NCBI GenBank assembly: GCA_049317725.1
Contig: JBMOHS010000226.1
Coordinates: 1-5,491, forward strand
From: CAIOZW01 sp049317725
Lineage (GTDB): Bacteria; Acidobacteriota; Blastocatellia; RBC074
Length of the DNA stretch: 5,491 bases
Direction of reading: 5' to 3'
The position numbers and the translations under genes are program-made. Below are positions 1 to 5,447 of the stretch, piece after piece. The notes beneath the pieces were generated by a model that did no database searches, was not told the DNA's origin, and saw nothing but the letters and a program-made list of their open reading frames with translations. Numbering within the stretch: the stretch's first letter is position 1; every line of letters starts with the position of its first letter.

Positions 1-50
1 CCATACCGGCATGCAAGATTGAAGTAGAAGTTCTTGTCGCGAGCGCCCAT
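1..50 (-). pseudogene. Fragment of LLM-class F420-dependent oxidoreductase-like gene (runs off left edge)
   Basis: Read leftward from base 50, the minus strand gives MGARDKNFYFNLACRY and continues beyond the window. From memory of the family, this closely resembles a conserved stretch of F420-dependent luciferase-like (LLM) oxidoreductases, where a Gly-Gly-Met-Gly-Ala-Arg...Asn-Phe-Tyr...Arg-Tyr-Gly segment lies roughly two thirds along a protein of about 330-350 residues. Here the same frame upstream of base 50 reads only low-complexity Gly/Arg/Glu/Trp residues derived from the C/T-rich repeat, not LLM sequence. The visible part is therefore either a 5'-truncated remnant or a short protein that now starts at the ATG at 50 or the one at 62. 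Only 16 full codons are visible, so the family call rests on motif resemblance. The rest of the gene lies outside the window. Confidence 0.45.
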
Positions 51-52
51 GC

Positions 53-99
53 CGCTCTCCATTCCCCATTCTCCATTCTCCCTCGCCCCTCTCCTCCCC
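53..99. repeat. C/T-rich heptameric low-complexity repeat (CATTCYC / CCTCKCC)
   Basis: From base 60 the sequence reads in a seven-base period: CATTCCC, CATTCTC, CATTCTC, CCTCGCC, CCTCTCC, then TCCCC. The preceding bases are also C/T-rich. It is a degenerate heptamer tract of the same general kind as the cleaner CCCCTCA array beyond the last gene. It separates the truncated oxidoreductase-like fragment from the leader of the first complete gene. Short tandem heptamers of this style are known from intergenic regions of cyanobacteria and other environmental bacteria. No function is visible. Confidence 0.7.
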
Positions 100-134
100 G
101 TCTGAGAAAAATTTAAGGACCGGATAAGCGGGAT

Positions 135-168
135 TTGAACTGGCGTGGATACGATTGCAAATTATAAG
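135..168 (+). promoter_or_regulatory. Possible promoter region for the downstream gene cluster
   Basis: This is the AT-richest stretch of the left flank and lies just upstream of the first gene. A TATAAG hexamer at 163-168 could serve as a -10 element, which would place transcription start near 175. No good -35 partner exists: TTGAAC at 135-140 is 22 bases away, and the correctly spaced CTGGCG at 140-145 matches the consensus at only three positions. It is offered only because the gene cluster needs a promoter here. Confidence 0.22.
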
Positions 169-203
169 CAAGAAAAAAGCTCAGAGGTGATCTTGAGGAT
201 CAG

Positions 204-210
204 AAGGAGG
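204..210 (+). promoter_or_regulatory. Strong Shine-Dalgarno deciding the GTG start
   Basis: AAGGAGG is a near-perfect anti-16S match lying 8 bases before the GTG at 219. It fixes that GTG as the start of the small membrane protein, in preference to the next in-frame ATG codons deep inside the first membrane segments. Confidence 0.85.
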
Positions 211-218
211 AGAGAGAC

Positions 219-800
219 GTGAATCGGCCGTGGAAGGAATGGCGAGGGTTCCTGCCGGGCACTGCGTTGCAGTGGTGGGGAGCCGTTCCGCTCTCCATCT
301 TTTTATACCGTTGGTGGCAGTACGTCGAGGTGGGAACACCGGACTGGATCATGTACAACTGCCACGTGACGATGGTGCTCCTCTCCGCAGGGATGTTGGC
401 AGGAATCCCGTTGCTGATCCGGGTTGCCTCGATCTGGCTGGTGATCGGGGTTCCGATGTGGCTGATCGATGCCTGGGTAATTCAAGAGTTGTGGATCGCC
501 TCGATTGTCTCGCATCTGGGAGGGTGCCTGCTCGGCCTCTACGCGGTACGGCAAGTTGGGGTGACGGGCACCAGTTGGGGAGCGGCGACACTCTGGTTCC
601 TGGGGTGGCAGATGGTGACTCGCTGGACGACCGATCCGGCACTCAACGTCAACTTGGCCCACTCCCCGCATCAGCTCTTCCAAAGTTGGTTCAACAGTTA
701 CTGGGCGTTCTGGCCCGCCTGTGCGCTGGCGATCCTCTTGCTCACCTGGAGCGTGGAACGGGGGCTGCTCAAGGCCCTGGTGAGAGCAGAAGCCTCCTGA
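219..800 (+). CDS. Trp-rich integral membrane protein, family not recognised
   Basis: A 193-residue polytopic inner-membrane protein that starts with GTG behind a strong ribosome-binding site. Hydrophobic segments are visible at about residues 12-30, 44-68, 70-86, 91-110, 120-133 and 160-178, giving five or six membrane helices. The protein is strikingly rich in tryptophan, with 19 Trp residues (about 10 percent), many near helix ends. Potentially functional polar residues sit in or beside helices: Asn47-Cys48-His49, Asp84, His99, and His148 with His151 in a short loop (motif HSPH). Buried His and Asp could bind metal, haem or quinone, or handle protons, but no known motif confirms this. There is no signal-peptide cleavage site. 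It precedes the three-gene overlapping unit by 98 bases, so it may belong to the same transcript, though an inverted repeat intervenes. Coding status is secure; function is unknown. Confidence 0.85.
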   Translation: MNRPWKEWRGFLPGTALQWWGAVPLSIFLYRWWQYVEVGTPDWIMYNCHVTMVLLSAGMLAGIPLLIRVASIWLVIGVPMWLIDAWVIQELWIASIVSHLGGCLLGLYAVRQVGVTGTSWGAATLWFLGWQMVTRWTTDPALNVNLAHSPHQLFQSWFNSYWAFWPACALAILLLTWSVERGLLKALVRAEAS

Positions 801-826
801 TGCCTGGCAGGGTTGGGGGAGAGGTC

Positions 827-859
827 AGCGCAACCCTTTCCCATGGATAGGGTTGCGCT
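827..859. repeat. Perfect 11-bp inverted repeat (hairpin) between gene 1 and gene 2
   Basis: AGCGCAACCCT at 827-837 is repeated as its exact reverse complement AGGGTTGCGCT at 849-859, separated by 11 bases that contain the palindrome CCATGG. It lies between the stop of the membrane protein (800) and the ATG of the 763-aa gene (899). It is not followed directly by a T run; the nearest, TTTT, is at 873-876. It is therefore a poor intrinsic terminator and could instead be an operator, an attenuating or RNA-stabilising hairpin, or a processing site that sets different expression of the first gene and the coupled trio. Confidence 0.7.
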
Positions 860-898
860 TCGCTGGATTCGGTTTTCATCATCCGCTGAGAAATCCTG

Positions 899-3190
899 AT
901 GCAAAGAGAGCGATTGCCATTCACCCCTGGGGATTGGACTGCCGGGGCAGAATCCGAACTGCAAGTGGCGGTTGTGGGAGAGGCAGAGGAGGTAGACCTG
1001 CCGGAGACGATCCGGGCCTCTGCCTTCGTCGACGAGCTGCTCCACCGCACCAATCAGTCGAGCGGGTTGCGCAAGCGACTGGAGCAATATCTCGCTGGGG
1101 GGGAAGATCGGGTCTGGGAGAACAGCTGGGTCCGGTTCCCGGAAGCAGCACTCTCCCCATTCACCCGTTGGATGATTGCCACCGACCTGCTCCAAGATCG
1201 GCAGGATCCGGGCAAGGGACCGAGGAGCGATCACTCCCGGTTCTTCCTCACACGGGCCGGGGAACGCTGGATGCGCGTGCCGGTCAGCTACTTTCTGAAA
1301 CTGGCCCTGGCGGAGGCGATTGCTCCGCTTCCAAGTCAGACCCATCCGCTGCGCGAGACGGCCGTCCGGTTGCTCGGCCATTTCTTGAGTGACAACACCT
1401 CCCCAGAGACGACATCTTTTTATGTCTCTCGCGCCAAAGGCACCGAGGGCCCCGGCCGGGCAGTGGCGAAAGAGATGGCGCACCGGTACCTGCTGACGCA
1501 GCTCTTGGCAATGTACGGCAACCTCCGTCTTGGGCTGAAGCAGCACGGTCAGCGCGCAGTCGTCTACATGGCACCGTCCCCTCCGCAACGGCAGCAGATG
1601 CTCAATCGGCTGATTCCGGACACACTCTACCGGTCACTCTTCGTCAATCCGTGCCTCTCTGGATGGCGGGAAGGTGAGGCAAAGTCGCTCTACATGTGGC
1701 TTTGCCACGAGGTCTTGAGCCGCAGCCGAGTCCAGGCGCAGATCCGGCTGCGCGAGGCGGGACTAGGAGGATCTGTCGCGCTCGCCCCGCTATCGACGAC
1801 CTGCCTGGGAAACAACGGGTGCCACATCAGCCTGGGCAGTCAGCGGTTGACCGAGGCCGCTCGCGCCGGAGAGCTGCGTTCGAGCGAGGCCAAGCGGCTC
1901 GGGGACTTGGCGATCAAGGTGACAGAGCACTTTCTTCCCCTCTTCGTCGGACTCTACAGTGCCGCGCCACAGCGCTTCAGTGCGGAGGAGGTCACGCCGG
2001 AGAACCTGCTCGGGTTTCTGCCCCATCAGCTTGGGGAGTCTCACCTGCGAATGCTCTGGGAGCAATGGAGTGCGAAAGCGAGCGGCCAGCCTCAGGCCGC
2101 CGAACGTCGATGGCAGCCGCCGTGGCCGCAACGGCCGCGAAAGCAAGGGGACTGGGTCATCGATGCACGGTTGCTCGACTATCCGGTCTCTCTGCTGAGT
2201 ACCAATCGCCAATCGGCCCTCGATGGAACGCTGGGCAATGAGGAGCGTCTCAAGCAGGACCTCTCAAGCCTTGGAATCTTCGACCCGCGAATGCCGCTCT
2301 ACCTGCTCTACCGGTTGCGGACACGGGAGCAGCACGGGTTCTGTGGCTTTGAGGGGCGACAGTACAGTCTCTTCGAGAGCTTGATCGGGGACAGCGGCCC
2401 CGCAGCCAACCTGCAAACACTGATCACCGCCCTCGCCTGGGACTGGAGTGTTTCCGGGAAGGTGACGCACCAGGAGATCCCCGACCACCCTGAAATTGAG
2501 AGCGAGCGACGCCAGATCGTCTTCGTCGCAGCGGCTGGGTTGACCTCCTTCTTTGTGCGGGAGAAGAGTGAGAATCGGCTCCTGCAGCGGATCGTCCGGC
2601 GATGTCGTACGTTACAACCGGTCCGGAGTCGAGACGGGTACCTGCAGATCGATCTTTCGGATTACCAGAACGCCCTGCTCACCCTGTTGCGAGAGGAGGC
2701 CCCGGAGTGGATCGAGATTCTTGGGGTCACGTCGACGTTGGACGATCTCAGCGACCGGATCACCGCCCCTGCCGAGATGTCTGTTGCTGGCAAGCTGACG
2801 CGACGGATCACCGGGAGCCCCTCCGAGCTCCCCTCCCGGATCGAGGCGCAGACCTTCAACCGGGCAGCGGAGGCTTGCTACCGGGGTCCGCTTCGGCAAT
2901 CCCACTTGAGAGAGGCCTACCTCACCTTTCTGACCGATTGGCGGCAGAGCGATCCTGCCCACCGAGCCCACCTCGCCGAGGGGGGAGAGATCCTGCCTTT
3001 TCCGTGCCCGGAGAAGACCCTCAGCTGGCTGGAAGACCAATGGCCCGGCCTGCTTCGGGAGGAGTTGGACGAGGCGTCCCTGCTCCGCCTGATCTGGGCG
3101 GTGCTCCTGACGATCGACCTGCACCTGCACGAGGCGGAAGAGTTATCCAAGCCAGCCGTGAACCAGGACCTCTATGCACCAGTATATTGA
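899..3190 (+). CDS. Large protein of unknown family, first gene of the coupled trio
   Basis: A 763-residue protein that I do not recognise. An in-frame TGA at 887-889 makes the ATG at 899 the first usable start; the Shine-Dalgarno is weak (GAG at 888-890). No signal peptide or convincing membrane helix is seen, so it is probably cytoplasmic or peripheral. It appears largely helical, with frequent amphipathic stretches. Patches that look conserved by composition are DNTSPET (about 165-171), MAPSPPQ (224-230), NNGCHISLG (305-313), a Trp/Pro-rich linker at about 400-415, EQHGFCGFEGRQYS (477-490) and LHLHEAEE (741-748). The Pro-rich linker may divide the protein into two domains of about 400 and 345 residues. 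The 3' end overlaps the PSD-like start by 17 bases, which implies coupled translation and a shared role. I considered carnitine acyltransferases and siderophore synthetases and found no diagnostic motif for either. Being an open frame with in-phase neighbours, it is certainly coding. Confidence 0.85.
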   Translation: MQRERLPFTPGDWTAGAESELQVAVVGEAEEVDLPETIRASAFVDELLHRTNQSSGLRKRLEQYLAGGEDRVWENSWVRFPEAALSPFTRWMIATDLLQDRQDPGKGPRSDHSRFFLTRAGERWMRVPVSYFLKLALAEAIAPLPSQTHPLRETAVRLLGHFLSDNTSPETTSFYVSRAKGTEGPGRAVAKEMAHRYLLTQLLAMYGNLRLGLKQHGQRAVVYMAPSPPQRQQMLNRLIPDTLYRSLFVNPCLSGWREGEAKSLYMWLCHEVLSRSRVQAQIRLREAGLGGSVALAPLSTTCLGNNGCHISLGSQRLTEAARAGELRSSEAKRLGDLAIKVTEHFLPLFVGLYSAAPQRFSAEEVTPENLLGFLPHQLGESHLRMLWEQWSAKASGQPQAAERRWQPPWPQRPRKQGDWVIDARLLDYPVSLLSTNRQSALDGTLGNEERLKQDLSSLGIFDPRMPLYLLYRLRTREQHGFCGFEGRQYSLFESLIGDSGPAANLQTLITALAWDWSVSGKVTHQEIPDHPEIESERRQIVFVAAAGLTSFFVREKSENRLLQRIVRRCRTLQPVRSRDGYLQIDLSDYQNALLTLLREEAPEWIEILGVTSTLDDLSDRITAPAEMSVAGKLTRRITGSPSELPSRIEAQTFNRAAEACYRGPLRQSHLREAYLTFLTDWRQSDPAHRAHLAEGGEILPFPCPEKTLSWLEDQWPGLLREELDEASLLRLIWAVLLTIDLHLHEAEELSKPAVNQDLYAPVY

Positions 3191-4190
3191 CCGCCGCACG
3201 GGCTTGGTGCGGAACGAAAAGCTGATCGCCGATTCCTGGATCCAGTTTCTCTACAGCACGATCCGGGAAGATGCTCCCGCCCTCTTTCGAATGGCCACCT
3301 CCCGGAGAAGCACGGCCCTGCTTGGCTGGCTCAACTACGATCTGCCGCTCGTCGGCCGCTGGACGGGGAATCGCCCGTTTCTCCTCGGGCAGGGATTTCG
3401 CCTCGATGAGTGCCTCGACCGTTGGGAGGAGATGCGAACCCTGCGGGCCCTCTTCGAGCGACGGATTCGCTACTGGGAGTGTCGTCCGATGCCGGAAGCG
3501 GACTCGGTGGTCGTCGCTCCCTCCGATTCGCGGATGCTCCACGGGTCGTTCGTCGAGGGGACGGCGCTCTTTCTCAAGGGCAAGTTTTTCGACCTTGCCG
3601 CCCTGCTTGGCCACGATCGGCCTCAGTGGATCGAGCGTTTCGCGCGGGGGGATTGGGCAATCTTCCGGCTGACCCCGGAGCAGTACCACTACAATCATCT
3701 TCCGGTGACGGGGAGAGTCCTCGACCACTATGATCTGGAGGGTGCCTGCCACGCCTGTAACCCAACGGCGATTGTGCAAGAGGTGACTCCCTTCTCGCAG
3801 AATGGTCGTGCGGTGACCATCCTCGATACGGAGGGTCCAGGCGGGAGCCAGCTCGGGCTGGTCGCCATGATCGAGGTCGTTGCGATGATGATCGGAGAGG
3901 TCGAACAGCGGTACAGCGAAGTCCGTTATGACCATCCACGCACGATCACCCCGGGCGATTGGCTGGAGCGTGGGTGTCCGAAGAGCCTCTTTCGTCCGGG
4001 AAGCAGCACCGTTGTCCTGCTCTTCGAGCCAGACCAAGTCCTCTTCGACGACGACCTGCGTGCCAATCAGCACCGGACAGACGTCCACAGCCGATTCTCG
4101 GAGGGCCTGGGTCGGACACTGGTCGAGACGGAGGTCACGGTTCGATCCAGAATTGCGGTGCGTCGAATGGGAGGAGTCGATGAGGGATGA
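3174..4190 (+). CDS. Divergent phosphatidylserine decarboxylase (type II-like) homologue
   Basis: A 338-residue member of the phosphatidylserine decarboxylase family, whose enzymes cleave themselves at a Gly-Ser bond to create a pyruvoyl group and convert phosphatidylserine to phosphatidylethanolamine at the membrane. The N-terminus (YIDRRTG...IADSWIQFLYS) resembles the clostridial/eukaryotic type II form. Putative self-processing triad residues are present: Asp118 (in APSDSR, usually P-D-G), His175 (in YHYNH, with His172 also kept) and Ser278 (in FRPGSSTVVLLF). Departures are clear: the residue before Ser278 is Ser, not Gly; the Asp of the usual DYHRxH is Gln170; and the usual VGAxxVGS is VVAMMIGE (235-242). 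Length suits the family. The ATG is preceded by a weak AGGA and overlaps the upstream gene by 17 bases; the 3' end overlaps the Lgt-like gene by 11. Family membership is firm; whether it self-processes or uses phosphatidylserine is uncertain. Confidence 0.82.
   Translation: MHQYIDRRTGLVRNEKLIADSWIQFLYSTIREDAPALFRMATSRRSTALLGWLNYDLPLVGRWTGNRPFLLGQGFRLDECLDRWEEMRTLRALFERRIRYWECRPMPEADSVVVAPSDSRMLHGSFVEGTALFLKGKFFDLAALLGHDRPQWIERFARGDWAIFRLTPEQYHYNHLPVTGRVLDHYDLEGACHACNPTAIVQEVTPFSQNGRAVTILDTEGPGGSQLGLVAMIEVVAMMIGEVEQRYSEVRYDHPRTITPGDWLERGCPKSLFRPGSSTVVLLFEPDQVLFDDDLRANQHRTDVHSRFSEGLGRTLVETEVTVRSRIAVRRMGGVDEG
4169..4176 (+). promoter_or_regulatory. Ribosome-binding site for the Lgt-like gene, inside the PSD-like gene
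   Basis: GGGAGGAG lies 3 bases before the ATG at 4180 (GGAGG core to ATG is 5 bases). It selects this ATG over the much longer in-frame opening that begins at 3928 and would overlap the PSD-like gene by more than 250 bases. Confidence 0.7.
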
Positions 4191-5253
4191 GACCTTGCTG
4201 CTGCTGATCTTGGCCGTTGGACTGGGCCTCCTCTACCAGTGGGGCTTCCGGGTACTACCCCGCCATCACTGGCAGATCCTCTTCGTGGTTCCGGCAAAAG
4301 AGGGGGAGGTGGGGCGGGAGCAGGCGGGCATCAACTTTACTTGGTACGGCTTCTGGTCGGCGACTGCCGCCGTGAGTGCCAGCCTCTGGTTGATGGTGCT
4401 GCTCGGAGCAGTGGGGGCCTCCCTGATGGCGGTTGGGCTGCTCGTCGGAGGACTCGTCCTCCTCTGTGTTCCCGCTGCAAGCTGGATTGCCCGGTTGGTC
4501 GAACGCAAGGCACATACACGAACCGTCGCCGGGGCTGCCTTCACCGGATTTCTCGCCGCTCCAATCCTGATCTCCTGCATCAATGTCCTTCCCGGCACAC
4601 TCCTCGGAAAGACTGGAGCCGTCTCTGCCCTCCCCTTCTTTCCTGCCTTGGCGGGCCTTGGCATTGCGTTGGCCCTCGGAGAGGGGATGGGTCGCTTGGC
4701 CTGCTTGAGCTTTGGATGTTGCTACGGTCGGCCGATCGCTTCCCTTCCTTCGAGGTGGGGATACTGGCTTGGCCGCATCGCCGTCCAGTTCACCAGCCCC
4801 CTCAAGAAGGCCGTCTATGCGGGTGGTGCAGAGACGGGGCCACTGGTCCCGATTCAGGCCCTTACCTGCACCGTTCTGACCACCACCAGCCTGCTGGGAG
4901 CGTGGTTCTTTCTGGCGGGGCGATTCCGGGCAGCTCTTTTCTTGACCTTAATCGTGACGCAGGCGTGGCGCTTTGTCTCGGAGTTCCTGCGAAACGATGA
5001 ACGCGGGCAAGGCAATTTGACCACCTACCAATTGATGGCGGTCCTGCTCCTTGCTGGACTTCTTCTCTTGATGATCGTTCCGACCCAATCGGAGGTCCCG
5101 GCTGTGGATCTTTCCCGAGGCTGGAAGCAGGTCTGGCAAATCGAAATCGTCCTCTTTCTCGAGCTACTCTGGATCGCCCTCTTCGTCCACCTCGGGCGCA
5201 GCCAAGTGACTGGAGCGAGGCTCTCCCTCTTTCTGCACCGGGATCGCTTGTAG
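4180..5253 (+). CDS. Lgt-family-like polytopic membrane protein (prolipoprotein diacylglyceryl transferase-related)
   Basis: A 357-residue membrane protein with about seven to nine hydrophobic segments, for example near residues 5-23, 57-77, 80-105, 118-137, 150-170, 222-246, 250-262, 283-301 and 319-338. Lgt moves diacylglycerol from phosphatidylglycerol to lipoprotein cysteines in the inner membrane. The Lgt-type core is visible as GEGMGRLACLSFGCCYGR (168-185), aligning with the Lgt signature GRxGNFxNxExxGR. A later PIQAL...AWRFVSEFLRND...TTYQ region (224-284) matches the distal PxQxxE / RFxxExxR / Q pattern. Gly171-Arg172 and Arg264 are kept. The catalytic-site Asn and Glu of Lgt are Cys175 and Cys180, and no HGG motif occurs at the expected place (GAAFTGF, 118-124). 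It is therefore probably not the housekeeping lipoprotein enzyme but a member of the GCCYG-type Lgt-like group with another substrate. It overlaps the PSD-like gene by 11 bases and is the last gene of the unit. Confidence 0.72.
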   Translation: MRDETLLLLILAVGLGLLYQWGFRVLPRHHWQILFVVPAKEGEVGREQAGINFTWYGFWSATAAVSASLWLMVLLGAVGASLMAVGLLVGGLVLLCVPAASWIARLVERKAHTRTVAGAAFTGFLAAPILISCINVLPGTLLGKTGAVSALPFFPALAGLGIALALGEGMGRLACLSFGCCYGRPIASLPSRWGYWLGRIAVQFTSPLKKAVYAGGAETGPLVPIQALTCTVLTTTSLLGAWFFLAGRFRAALFLTLIVTQAWRFVSEFLRNDERGQGNLTTYQLMAVLLLAGLLLLMIVPTQSEVPAVDLSRGWKQVWQIEIVLFLELLWIALFVHLGRSQVTGARLSLFLHRDRL

Positions 5254-5286
5254 CCACTCAGGCCAGGTGGGGGCCCGATTGTTTTT

Positions 5287-5311
5287 CTCCCGCAGAGTCG
5301 CGGAGGTTTTT
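5287..5311 (+). terminator. Intrinsic terminator after the Lgt-like gene
   Basis: CTCC-C-GC (5287-5293) pairs with GCGGAG (5300-5305), with one bulged C and a six-base AGAGTC loop, and is followed by G then TTTTT at 5307-5311. It lies 33 bases after the TAG of the last gene, which is a natural end for the transcript. The stem is short and imperfect. A second weak GGCC/GGCC hairpin at 5261-5275 followed by a T run at 5282-5286 lies just upstream and may act in tandem. Confidence 0.55.
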
Positions 5312-5350
5312 GGGAAACGGATTGCCCACACGCTCCCATTCATTCTCTTG

Positions 5351-5410
5351 CCCCTCGCCCCTCACCCCTCACCCCTCACCTCTCACCCCTCACCCCTCAC
5401 CCCTCACCCC
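5351..5410. repeat. CCCCTCA heptamer tandem array (8 full units)
   Basis: Eight consecutive seven-base units run from 5351 to 5406, followed by a partial CCCC to 5410. Six units are exactly CCCCTCA; the first ends in G (CCCCTCG) and the fifth is CCTCTCA. A tandem pair of the octamer CTTCGCGT follows immediately (5410-5425). The strand-asymmetric C/T content and near-perfect copies suggest recent slippage expansion. No coding role is likely; the Pro/Ser/Leu/His-rich reading frame across it is an artefact of the repeat. It lies between the terminator and the edge of the window. Confidence 0.92.
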
Positions 5411-5425
5411 TTCGCGTCTTCGCGT
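5410..5425. repeat. Tandem octamer CTTCGCGT x2
   Basis: CTTCGCGT occurs twice head to tail directly after the heptamer array. With the CGCAGAG/CGCGGAG-type stretch at 5291-5305 it resembles the low-complexity CGCAGAG/CTTTGCGT-like sequences often seen in intergenic DNA of environmental bacteria. That comparison is from general experience, not a search. Confidence 0.6.
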
Positions 5426-5447
5426 GAGCCTCTTCGCCCATCAACGA

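Noticed and set aside
141..158. Sigma-54 type promoter (TGGC...TTGC)
   Set aside because: The GG and GC dinucleotides are 15 bases apart (or 10 using the second TGG), not the 12 needed for a -24/-12 promoter.
698..1588. Long minus-strand open frame (296 codons) across the end of the membrane-protein gene and the start of the 763-aa gene
   Set aside because: It is antisense to two well-supported genes with good starts and overlaps, spans their intergenic hairpin, and reads as low-information Arg/Gln/Pro-rich sequence typical of GC-rich shadow frames.
3174..3190. Possible frameshift joining the 763-aa gene and the PSD-like gene into one protein
   Set aside because: The PSD-like protein has its own ATG and a complete family-like N-terminus, and short overlaps of this kind are normal for coupled genes.
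3021..4088. Minus-strand open frame of 355 codons opposite the PSD-like gene
   Set aside because: The plus strand here encodes a recognisable PSD-family protein; the antisense frame has no recognisable motif and is explained by GC-rich codon structure.
3928..4179. Longer N-terminus for the Lgt-like protein starting at 3928
   Set aside because: It would overlap the PSD-like gene by over 250 bases, reads as Ser/Arg-rich shadow sequence, and a good ribosome-binding site precedes the ATG at 4180.
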